Source: Agapetus fuscipes (taxonomy: Eukaryota > Arthropoda > Insecta > Trichoptera > Glossosomatidae). From it: a stretch of 64,000 nucleotides of DNA. Below, one piece after another: positions 1 through 9,600 of this stretch. The notes beneath the pieces were generated by a model. That model had not been told where the DNA came from, did not search any database, and worked only from the letters and a program-made list of their open reading frames with translations. The position numbers were made by a program, and so were the translations under genes. The stretch lies in the NCBI GenBank assembly GCA_951799405.1, contig OX637338.1:1612001-1676000 (forward strand). The letters run 5' to 3'. Numbering within the stretch: position 1 is the stretch's first letter; each line of letters opens with the position of its first letter.

Positions 1-196
1 AGCCGAGCTATCAAGAAGGTCAACCAGGTTTTATTTGCCCTGCATGGAAATCTGGTAAATTTGTAGCAATTTCCATAGTACATTTTTCTTTAAATACATT
101 GGCTGAAAAAATATTTTTCCTTATTTTCTTTCTTATTACTTCTTAAGCATATTTATAAGTAATGAATATCGTTATATAACTTGCGTAACTGTGTGT

Positions 197-345
197 GTAT
201 CCTTGATTGATTGGTTGATATGAGGCTAACCACTTATACTGTAGAAATTTGTTTATTTTGACAATATCAATTCTGTTTAGGGAATGGCAGCAAGAGTTGT
301 AAGGTGTGTGTTCATTTGACGTTTGTTTTTTTAACTTTGATTATA
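197..345 (+). mobile_element. SINE-A, degenerate copy
   Basis: Begins near TGATTGATTGGTTGATATGA and matches the first half of the family with many changes; the second half is missing. Confidence 0.55.
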
Positions 346-362
346 CACATTACTTATAAGTT

Positions 363-530
363 AAGGCTGACCACCCATACTGTAAAAAATGGTTAACTTT
401 GCCAAAATCACCTATGTTTCAGGGAAGGTTGATAAAGTTGCAGGGTGTATGCTTATTTGAGGTTTTGATTTTCATTTACACATGCAGCATTTGTAAGCCC
501 AATCTTACGCGTGACTGCTAGTGGTCATTT
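363..530 (+). mobile_element. SINE-A, degenerate copy
   Basis: Carries GGCTGACCACCCATACTG, the GTTTCAGGGAAGG core and the CAGCATTTGTAAGC variant seen in a second subfamily; the tail is missing. Confidence 0.7.
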
Positions 531-551
531 ATTGAATATGAATTTTGAATA

Positions 552-900
552 TGTAAATGAAAGGATAGAGTTAGGAATGAATGGATATAGAAATAATGTA
601 AGCTGAAAGAGGATGTGAAAGTTGAGGTAGAAAAGAATGTGATGAGATGGTTTGGGCATGTGGAAAAAATATGTGTTGATATACTGACAAAGTATATATT
701 ATACAGAGGAGGTTTGAAAGGAAGACGAGCTAAGGGACCACCGATAATAATATGGAGTGATCATATTGAGGAGATTGTGAAAAAATGGGGCAAGCAAAGT
801 GAAAGTAAAAGAAAAAGAAGTATGAAAAAGGTGATGGATATGAATGGCAGTTCTGTAGAGGCTCTGGTCACCCCTAAGCGGAATGGTGACAGAATTACAG
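552..900 (+). mobile_element. LINE 3'-end remnant
   Basis: A broken frame resembles the C-terminal end of endonuclease/reverse-transcriptase LINEs, with the pattern RWFGHVEKI, a basic GGLKGRRAKGPP stretch, then DHIEEIVKKW. Frameshifts and missing N-terminal domains show it is dead. A related remnant is at 8715-8960. Confidence 0.6.
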
Positions 901-1009
901 TTACAGTATCTTTGCGACTTAGATTGTAGATAAACAGATGCTGATCAATGATTACAAAGTATCTAATCGTATTTCCAAAATTTCTTTGTAAATATAATTT
1001 GTTGTGTAT

Positions 1010-1261
1010 GTTCCTTGACTTATAGGTCGGTATGCGGCTGACAACCCATGCTGTAGAAAATGGTTCACTTGGCCAATGTTACCTTGTTTTCAGGGAAGGT
1101 CGGCAAGAGTTGCAGGGTGTATGTCCATGTGGGATTCGGGTTTTTATATTGTAGGACCACATGCGGCATGTTTAAGCGCGAACTTGTGCATGTCTGTTTG
1201 TGAAAGTGCATATAATGTGAATATATTTTGCAACTTAGATTAGATTATATTAGATTAGATT
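1010..1261 (+). mobile_element. SINE-A, full-length copy
   Basis: Runs from GTTCCTTGACTTATAGG to a tail of TTAGATTAGATTATATTAGA. This is a good reference for the family: about 250 bp, conserved core CAGGGAAGGTCGGCAAGAGT, and a pentamer-like tail. No convincing pol III A and B boxes were found. Confidence 0.8.
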
Positions 1262-1262
1262 T

Positions 1263-2027
1263 ACGTTTTTCGTTGGTTTCCCTTCTTCATTGGGAAATAC
1301 AGCTCGCCTATCTCCGGATTTGCCATTAAATCAACCACGATGTTTTCGTATCGTGCTCGTGTTATAATTATTGTTACACTAAATCTAAAATTGCTACTTT
1401 GATTAACCGTTGATAGCAATCGGCGAGCAACGGGTCGTTTATTACACTCGCTGTTAGATGGGGGCGCTCAAAAAATACAGGCGTGTAGAATCAAACATGG
1501 CAATGTAGGGTAATTGTTTAAAACTATATAAAGGTATTTATAGGAGCATGAAAACTTTTTTCTTTTATTCTTATACATAAATCTCCTTTTGGAAAAAAAA
1601 ACGTAGATGGCCGGCTTTGATTCTCGACAATAAAAATGCATTTTTATTTTACGCACTTAGATTTGTCTAAGAAATAAATCAGAATTTACAAATTGTTTTG
1701 CACTGGTTTTTTCATGATATTACGTAAAAAAAAATATTTTCGTTTTTTTCGTTCAAGTAATTTTTTATCTCATGACGTTTTCCCACCCAGAAATTGAACA
1801 GCCTTTCCTATGACATAATATCTAGTCCAGTGATCGCAAGGTAGGTTTTTGATTTTCTGTTTACCTACCACTCTTTTCATTGGAATACGTTCCACAAATA
1901 TTCAAATAATTTATTTATTTTCTTTTGCTCATTTTTTTGGTCGGAAGTCAATTTTTAACTATTTTTCTTGCGGTTGTTGTATTTTTTCAATATTATTGCA
2001 CTCATATATGAGTTAGATTGCTAGTAA
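1263..2027. other. Upstream region of the ATPase gene, no gene seen
   Basis: AT-rich sequence with only short, low-complexity open frames. No clear TATA box or initiator could be assigned. The ATPase start codon lies in an acceptable context (A at -3, G at +4). Confidence 0.4.
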
Positions 2028-5000
2028 ATGGATAAAACGAGATCAAGCCGGCTCTCTGGAGCCAGTCGGGTCTCGGAGGCGGAACTGAACATCCTGAAAG
2101 GAGAACACAACATAGATGCTCACTTCAGAAAACCTTCCCAGCTGGCCGTCATCCTGAAAACTGATCTCAAGGATGGACTCACAAACAAAGATGCTGCCGC
2201 AAGGCTCACAGAAAACGGACCCAATCATATCGGAGAAAAAGTAGAAATCAACTATGCAAAAATTCTATTCGACAGCCTTTTCGGATTGTTCCCGACCTTA
2301 CTGTGGTGTGGTTCGTTGCTGTGCTTTTTGATATATACCTTACAATACGCTTTCAAAGACATGACGGTCACCAACGAGAACCTGTACTTGGGCATTGTCA
2401 TATGCGCTGTTGTTCTTTCAACTGGTTTGTTTGGATTTTATCACGAAGCCAGAAATGCGTCGGCCATGGAATCTTTCCAAGCGCTCATTCCCAAATCAGC
2501 GCGCGTCATCCGTGAAGGAGAGAAAACAATGATCCCAGTAGAAAATGTCGTCTTGGGTGACATTGTCGAAGTTGTCTTTGGAGATATGGTTCCTGCTGAC
2601 ATTTGTATCATCGAATCATCGAATTTCAAGATTGACATGTCTTCAGTTACTGGAGAGTCTTTACCGCAACTGCGAACTCCCAAGCGCACATCCGATAATC
2701 CTCTGGAAACACAAAATCTTGCATTTTTTTCTTGCAATGCGATGGAAGGCAGTGCTCGTGGGATAGTCATTGGAACAGGAAAAGAAACAGTCATCGGACG
2801 GATTGCTGGCTTGACCAACGTTTTGTTGAAAGAAAAAACTCCCATCGAAGGTGAATTGGACAGGTTTGTCAAGATAATATCTTGCTTCGCCACCTGTTTT
2901 GGAATATTTTTCTTCATCGCGACAGTAGTAGTTGGAATGAATTTCGTAGAAGGACTGTATTATATGATTGGTTTGATCATTGGGAATATACCTGAAGGCT
3001 TATTAATCACTTTGACTGTTTCATTTACTTTGAGCATAAAAAGATTAAAGCTTAAAAATTGCCTAGTCAAACATTTAAAAGCTGTTGAAACTCTCGGATC
3101 GACAACAGTGATATGCTCTGATAAAACTGGAACTCTCACTCAAAACCGAATGACACTATCACATTTTGCATTTCAAGGTAAAATTGTGGACAGCTTGGAC
3201 AATGCAAACCTAACAGGAGATTGTTACGACGCCCTGCGTCTAGCGGCTTGCCTGTGTTTGCGAGCACAGTTTGACAAGCCTCCGAGACTCAGCGAGATAA
3301 TGACCGGTCACGTAACTGGAGACGCTTCGGAAACTGCAGTGCTGCGTTTCATGGAAGCCAACCACAATGCTACTGCGGTGCGATCAAAAAATCCCAAGAT
3401 AGCTGAAATACCCTTTAGCTCTGTAACTAAATATCAAGTCTCAATACATAAACTAGAAGGAAAACAACAGCATATTTTGGTCATGAAGGGAGCTCCGGAA
3501 TATATTATAGCCCGCTGTTCAACGATTCTTCTTTCCGATGGCCAAAAAGACTTGACAAAAGAAATGAGAGCCGATGTAGAAAATTTATGGATTCAAATGG
3601 GGCACATGGGAGAACGAGTACTTGGTTATTGTGACCTTCTCTTGAATAAAGTCGACTACCCAATAGGATTTCAATTCAATACTGAGGAGGCAAACTTCCC
3701 ACTACAGAACTTACGATTTTTAGGACTTGTTTCTCTCATTGATCCGCCGAGACCAACTGTGCCACAAGCCATAAGAACCTGTCGGTCGGCCGGGATAAAA
3801 GTATTTATGGTCACTGGAGATCATCCCACTACTGCTTTGGCTATTTCTCGACTATGCGGGATAATTTCCCCTCAAAACAAAACATTGTACGATGTTGCTT
3901 TGGAAACGGGAAAAAAGATTCCAGAGGAAGATTTCATTTCGAAGCAACATAAATTAAAGGCAGCTGTTATCACTGGTGATCACTTGAGGAAAATGACGGA
4001 TGACATGTTGGATAAAATCATCGCTGGTGTTGGTGAAATATCATTCGCCAGGACATCTCCGCAGCAAAAGCTAAGAATTGTTGAAGCTTGCCAGAGATTG
4101 GGACATGTGGTTGCTGTAACAGGAGATGGAGTCAACGACTCTCCTGCTTTGAAGAAAGCTGACACTGGGATCGCTATGGGAATTACAGGAACTGACGTGT
4201 CTAAAGAAGCTGCTGATATGATCTTATTGGATGACAACTTTTCATCGATCGTTTTAGGCATTGAACAAGGAAGACTTATTTTTGACAATCTTAAAAAATC
4301 CATCAGCTACACAATTTCTTCAAATCTTGCTGAGATGCTGCCGTTTTTGGCATTCGTTATTTTCGGTATACCTCTCCCGCTGCAAGTTCTTCTTATAATA
4401 TGCATTGACGTGGGAACTGACCTTGGACCTGCCATGAGCTTGTCTTACGAAAGACCTGAGTTGGATATTATGAAGAGACCTCCTAGATCAGTTATCAAAG
4501 AGAACCTCGTCAACGGAAAGCTTCTGTTCCATTCGTACGGACATCTTGGTTTCATAGCTTCTTTGGGAGGCTTCGCTGGGTATTTATTCATGTTTGCTTC
4601 GCACGGTTTCTTTCCATCAGATATTGTCTTTACAAGACTTGAATGGAGTTCTCCGAATGTGAACGACTTTGTTGATTCCTACGGTCAAGAGTGGACTTTT
4701 GAGCAGAGGCAGAATATTGAGATGATGGCTCAGTGCGCATATTTTATTGGAATGATAGAAACCCAGCTTTGTGGTCTCATCACTTGTAAAACTCGTCGCT
4801 TGTCCATTATGCACCAGGGTTGCCACAATGAGAAGCTGATAATAGCCATGTTCATATCAGTGGCTCTAGCCCTGATAGTGATTTATGTCCCTGGATGTAA
4901 CTATTTCATGAACACCAGGCCAGTCCCTGCAGTGGCTTGGCTCACTTTCATCCCCTTTGGATTGGCTGACTTACTGTTAGACGAAGCTCGTAAAGGGTTC

Positions 5001-5048
5001 TTCAGGAAGTATCCTCGAGCTTGGCTTGTCTCTGAAACTGGATACTAG
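2028..5048 (+). CDS. Na+/K+-ATPase alpha subunit, divergent intronless paralogue
   Basis: A 1006-aa P-type ATPase alpha subunit, open from ATG to TAG without introns. By family it pumps Na+ out and K+ in across the plasma membrane with a beta subunit. Seen: actuator TGES at 208-211, PEGLL in TM4 (Glu323), phosphorylation motif CSDKTGTLT with Asp365, hinge TGDGVNDSPAL, TM5 SNLAE (Ser765, Asn766, Glu769), TM6 CIDVGTD (Asp794, Asp798), SYGQEW in the TM7-8 loop where beta binds, and a C-terminus ending in TGY. Length is normal for the family. Gln and Asn equivalent to the ouabain residues 111 and 122 are kept, with one extra residue between them. Odd points: the Lys-rich N-terminal tail is missing, Asp926 and Glu954 (vertebrate numbering) are replaced by Gly916 and Ser944, and the conserved TM5 Pro is Ala768. 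The lack of introns suggests a retrocopy. A gastric-type H+/K+ pump is unlikely because insects lack it. Family certain; paralogue status inferred. Confidence 0.95.
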   Translation: MDKTRSSRLSGASRVSEAELNILKGEHNIDAHFRKPSQLAVILKTDLKDGLTNKDAAARLTENGPNHIGEKVEINYAKILFDSLFGLFPTLLWCGSLLCFLIYTLQYAFKDMTVTNENLYLGIVICAVVLSTGLFGFYHEARNASAMESFQALIPKSARVIREGEKTMIPVENVVLGDIVEVVFGDMVPADICIIESSNFKIDMSSVTGESLPQLRTPKRTSDNPLETQNLAFFSCNAMEGSARGIVIGTGKETVIGRIAGLTNVLLKEKTPIEGELDRFVKIISCFATCFGIFFFIATVVVGMNFVEGLYYMIGLIIGNIPEGLLITLTVSFTLSIKRLKLKNCLVKHLKAVETLGSTTVICSDKTGTLTQNRMTLSHFAFQGKIVDSLDNANLTGDCYDALRLAACLCLRAQFDKPPRLSEIMTGHVTGDASETAVLRFMEANHNATAVRSKNPKIAEIPFSSVTKYQVSIHKLEGKQQHILVMKGAPEYIIARCSTILLSDGQKDLTKEMRADVENLWIQMGHMGERVLGYCDLLLNKVDYPIGFQFNTEEANFPLQNLRFLGLVSLIDPPRPTVPQAIRTCRSAGIKVFMVTGDHPTTALAISRLCGIISPQNKTLYDVALETGKKIPEEDFISKQHKLKAAVITGDHLRKMTDDMLDKIIAGVGEISFARTSPQQKLRIVEACQRLGHVVAVTGDGVNDSPALKKADTGIAMGITGTDVSKEAADMILLDDNFSSIVLGIEQGRLIFDNLKKSISYTISSNLAEMLPFLAFVIFGIPLPLQVLLIICIDVGTDLGPAMSLSYERPELDIMKRPPRSVIKENLVNGKLLFHSYGHLGFIASLGGFAGYLFMFASHGFFPSDIVFTRLEWSSPNVNDFVDSYGQEWTFEQRQNIEMMAQCAYFIGMIETQLCGLITCKTRRLSIMHQGCHNEKLIIAMFISVALALIVIYVPGCNYFMNTRPVPAVAWLTFIPFGLADLLLDEARKGFFRKYPRAWLVSETGY

Positions 5049-5108
5049 CTCCATATTCATATGAAATATCTTTCAAAGCATTAGTGACCTTTGTATTTTA
5101 TTTGAATG

Positions 5109-5114
5109 AATAAA
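5109..5114 (+). promoter_or_regulatory. Polyadenylation signal of the Na+/K+-ATPase gene
   Basis: Canonical AATAAA about 60 nt after the stop codon, followed by a T/GT-rich stretch. This would give a very short 3' UTR. Confidence 0.6.
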
Positions 5115-5851
5115 ATTTATGTCAACTGAGTTTTTGTTTTTTTTGTTCATTGTATTATGAAATGTTACTCGTACTGAATCAAAATCGGTAATCTAGGATT
5201 TGATTACAAAATAATTTATTGTGCTTCCATATAATAATGTATCCAATTTTAGAAAAAAATCCTATATCGCTTTTGACTCTATAAGACTCATGTATGACCC
5301 ATTTTATTCCAGTACCCCGAGTGTAAATCATTTACATACACTCCAATCAATCGTGAAAAATTAAAATGTATGGAATATATGACGGCACTCCAAGTGACTG
5401 GTTTAGTTTTCATACATTTTTTCGATTTCTTGTACTCGGTTTTCATGAGATACCAGGCTCGAATCCACAATATAATCCAAAGAAAACAAAAAAGGTAATG
5501 TACCTACATACGTTTATTTTTTACTTTGTACATTTTGTCAATATAAATAAAACAAATACTACAGGAGATCTGTAATTACCGCCATGATAGGAGCAGAAAA
5601 TTGTATTTATTATTACAATTATTGACATTAATTATAAAATCAGAAATACTTGCATCTCAAACAGTGCCCCTAGCGTACTCCTCTACGTAAACTCATCTGG
5701 GCTGAGTAAATCGAAAAAATGTAAGGAATCTAAATCACTCTCTAGGAGTGCGATACATTTATGTTAATATTCCATACATTTTCGATTTTCTCAATCGAGG
5801 TGAGATTTACGCAATGTTTTACACTCGGTGTACTGAAGTCTTACCTTCTAA

Positions 5852-6220
5852 GACCCGGTATTTTCAAGTTAAATAATATTTTAGTTAACTTCTACTGAAA
5901 ATACTAAATTTGAGTCAACTAAATTCGAAAAATCCCGAAGTGACAAGCCCCGCCCTAAAATATTATAAATTATTACAATTTTATTCCATTAAAAATCAAA
6001 TGTCTAACCCTCATAAAACTGGAAAATGACGAGTTTGCGGCAATTATTGATGTATCCTTACATATAAAAAAAAACAGTTAGCGTCAGTGAAGAGGTAGCC
6101 ATCTTGAAAATCGTTAGTTAACCAATTAAATACTTAGCGAAAAATTGTGGTTTCAATATTATGAAAAATTAACTAAAATTGCACTTTAGTTAACTTGACT
6201 TCACTTGAAAATACCGGGTC
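5852..6220. mobile_element. MITE with ACCCGGTATTTTCAAG ends, TAA duplication
   Basis: Terminal inverted repeats GACCCGGTATTTTCAAGT and its reverse complement, flanked by TAA on both sides (5849-5851, 6221-6223). The 3-bp TWA duplication points to the PIF/Harbinger type. A relative with GGGCCGGTAT ends lies at 32469-34159. Confidence 0.75.
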
Positions 6221-6255
6221 TAAGTGAACAAAATTTACTCGTTACTATTTTCAGG

Positions 6256-6447
6256 AAGGATGGAAGTCTCGTCATCCCACCGTTTCTATTCGAAGATAGG
6301 ACGGAATAAAACTTGGCGGCGTATCATCAACTGATGCATTTCATATGGAACATCAATCAGCTGTTCAAGCATCGCCATGTTTCATTCCATCCTATCTTCA
6401 AATAGAAACGGTAAGATCTATTGACACTCATCGAGACTTCCACCCCA
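6256..6447. mobile_element. Foldback MITE, GGAAGTCTCG family
   Basis: The outer arms TGGAAGTCTCG and CGAGACTTCCA and the inner arms around GAAGATAGGACGGAATAAA pair with each other. Other copies are at 14072-14672 and 44442-44750, both interrupted by later insertions. Confidence 0.75.
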
Positions 6448-6601
6448 GGAAAGGTTTTCATTGACATGTACTCATTATTTTAAAAGACAAACGATGTCAA
6501 TTGACTGTGAAGCCATCGTGACGGTAACTTCTAATACTTTACTTAATCAACTTTGATACAGCTCTTCGTCTGGGGATACTGGGGAGGATCCCTCGCTGTT
6601 T

Positions 6602-9600
6602 CTATGAAGTCTTGGAGAAGCAGCGCATCCAGAAGTCATCGATGGTGTGATAGACATGCTTGGTGACCCCGTTCAGTCCGTGGGCCTCGTCGGGATAGCT
6701 CTGCAAATAAAACAAACAATAACTGAGTAAAATAATAAAATTAAAATATCAAAATATCAAAATATGAAAAAACGGATGTTACTGAAAGTGGAAAGAGAAA
6801 AAGCTTTTCTCTACATTTCGTCAGAATCATATCCGACGTCTTCAGGAGGCGTGTGCCTTCTACAGAGAAGAAACACGAACTCGTTACTGAACTTGTTCTC
6901 TGTAGAAGACACACGCCTCCTGAAGACGTTGGATATGACTCTGACGAAACGTAGAGAAAATCGTTCTTCTCTTTCCACGGTCAGTAACAGCCGTTTTTAT
7001 CATTCCAAAAAATGTCAAACGACCGTTATCATAATTTAAAATCTTTGAACAAAATAAATTTAAAAAATAAGAATTACAAAATAAAAAGCCTTGGCCTTGC
7101 CGACAAATTAAATTGAATTAGGCTGATTTATTTGGCGAGCGCTGTTTTTGTGTGTATCACACCTCAAGAGCCCTCTGCAAGCTTGGTCGTCGCTGTAGAA
7201 AGCGTCAATTCTCAATCAAGGCCCAGTTGCTGTAAGGCTTGATGGACCTTTTGATGCCCGGTCTTTGGTAAAGGTATATATCTTTACAGCTTAGATTATA
7301 TGGCATCTTGTTGGTAATGCTACAAAATGAGGATGCATTAAGTTCACCATGAGCTCGAACTCGATGTCGGCCTTCTGCAGCTCCCGCACCAGCGCCATGG
7401 CGTTCTGGTAGTGCACGTTGTCATCAGCGTTGCCGTGCATCAGCAGGAAGTTCCTGTCCTTCAGACTCTTGGCCCTCTTGGTGAGGTCCGCCTCCACGTA
7501 GCCCGCCATGTTGTCCTCGCGCGTGGCCAGCCCCATGAAGCGCTCCGTGTAGATGGAGTCTGCAATAACATTTATTTGGTGAGCGCTGTTTTTGTGTGAA
7601 TCACGCTTCAAGATTCCTCTGCAAGCTTGGTCGTCACTATAGAAAGCGCCTAAGGTGCATATTTTAAAACATTGTTGCGAATCTGTTTTTGTGTGTTTAT
7701 GTGATTTAGTATGCGGTGTGTCTGTGTGAGTCTGTGAGGTCTCTGGATGTAGGTACTTAAATTATTGTACTTGTATTTGAGTGTTTACTCGAATATTCTA
7801 AGTAGAATGTTCTAGGGCAGGCGTCGGCAATCTGCGGCTCGCGAGCCACATGCGGCTCTCTGGGTGTGTAGTTGCGTCTCTTTACTTCCATACGCAACTA
7901 TTAAAATTTATGAAAAAAAAACAGTTTTGATCGAAAACACACAAAAATCGTTCTGAATCGATTATCGAGGATTAGGGACCGATTCCATCTCAGCCTCTTT
8001 TACTCGCTTTTCACTCCCTCCCCCCTCCTCCCCCCGTCGACGCTTTTTATTGTCGGTAAGAAAAAAATTGTGGCTCTTTACACACTTTGAAATTTGTAAA
8101 TTGTAATTTTTGGCTCTACCGACTCAAAAGGTTGCCGACCCTTGTTCTAGGGTGATCTCGCTTGTACCAGAAAAACTCTCATGCTCACCTATAAAAAGAG
8201 AACAAGATGCTCTGCAGAAGACTTGTGTTTGAGCCGTCGAGCTAAACAGTTCAAAAGCCACTCTGTGAACGTATTATGTAAAATAAATAACCGCAATTTT
8301 TATTGATTGAACCCCGTAAAATCATAACAATACAAAATATGATATATTTTTTGCACGCTGGGATTCGATCTCACGACATTTTTAGACTATGGATCGTAAT
8401 GATTACCATAGTATATCCAGGACGTGACCGGCGCCACTGAGACCCCGCACTTGAAGACGTGGCCCGCGTCCTTGGCCAGCACCATGCCAGTGGCGTACCC
8501 TCCATAGCTCCAGCCCCACACGCCTACGTTGGCGGCGTCGATCCACGAGTAGATCTCAGTCAGGCGCCTGCAAGCATCAAATATTTTTTTCAAACAGATT
8601 TGTGAAGAAGAATGCTATTCACCAACCTTATCTACCTGACCAGTTTGCCTTCATGCAAAATCGGATACTTGTGTGCATGCAATGCCATCTGTTGTACCAG
8701 GTTCAAAATTATTGTTGATAGGACACAGCGCAAAATAATGGGATGAGATGGTTTGACCATCAAGAAAGAATGGATTATGATAGACTAACAAAATGTGTGT
8801 ACAGAGGAAGCACGGAAAGAAAAAGAGGAAAAGGAAGACCAAAAATATAATGGCTGAGTCAGATTGCTGAAATTGTGAAAGAATGAGATATGCAAAGCGA
8901 ATGTAAAAGAAGGAAACATTTAAAAGGGTGATGGATATGATTAAATGAAAGGGGATAGGAAGAAATTGAGGCAAATCGGCATAGGCTCTGGCCACTCTGA
9001 GCAAAATGGTGACAGAGTTATATTTACAGTTACATACTTTGTCATGGAGATGACGTCTTCGATCTCCACCGTGCCCAGCTTGTTGTTGACGGAGAAGAGC
9101 ATGTCGGTGCCCTTGTTACCGGAGCCGCGCCCCTCCAGGAAGCAGTAGATGGTGCTGCGGTTAGTGGACATGTAGCTCTGGAAGCCTGGAAGTGCAACAG
9201 GAAGGTCACAACTCAGTCAACTAACATCAGTCATGCATGCAAAAACAATCAATGAATATATCAAAAGTCACTGGTATGGTCGAGAGGATGAGGCGTCGGC
9301 ACTCGAATTGGCCTACTTGGACGCTGTCAGCCATCCTGACTGAGTTGGGTACTGTGTAGATGAACATCACCATGGGGAAGCTCCTGGCCGGGATGCTGAT
9401 GTCCAGCTCCTTAATTTTATATTGTCATTGTTATACAGTCCACTTGCCTACTTAAGGTGTCAGCCACCCTGTGAGTTGGGTCCCGTGTAGATGAACACCA
9501 CCATGGGATAGCTCCTGGCCAGGTTGTTGGTGTCCAGCTCCTTGATGTTATATTGTTATACAGTCCACTCGCCTACTTGGAAGATGTCAGCCACCCTGAC

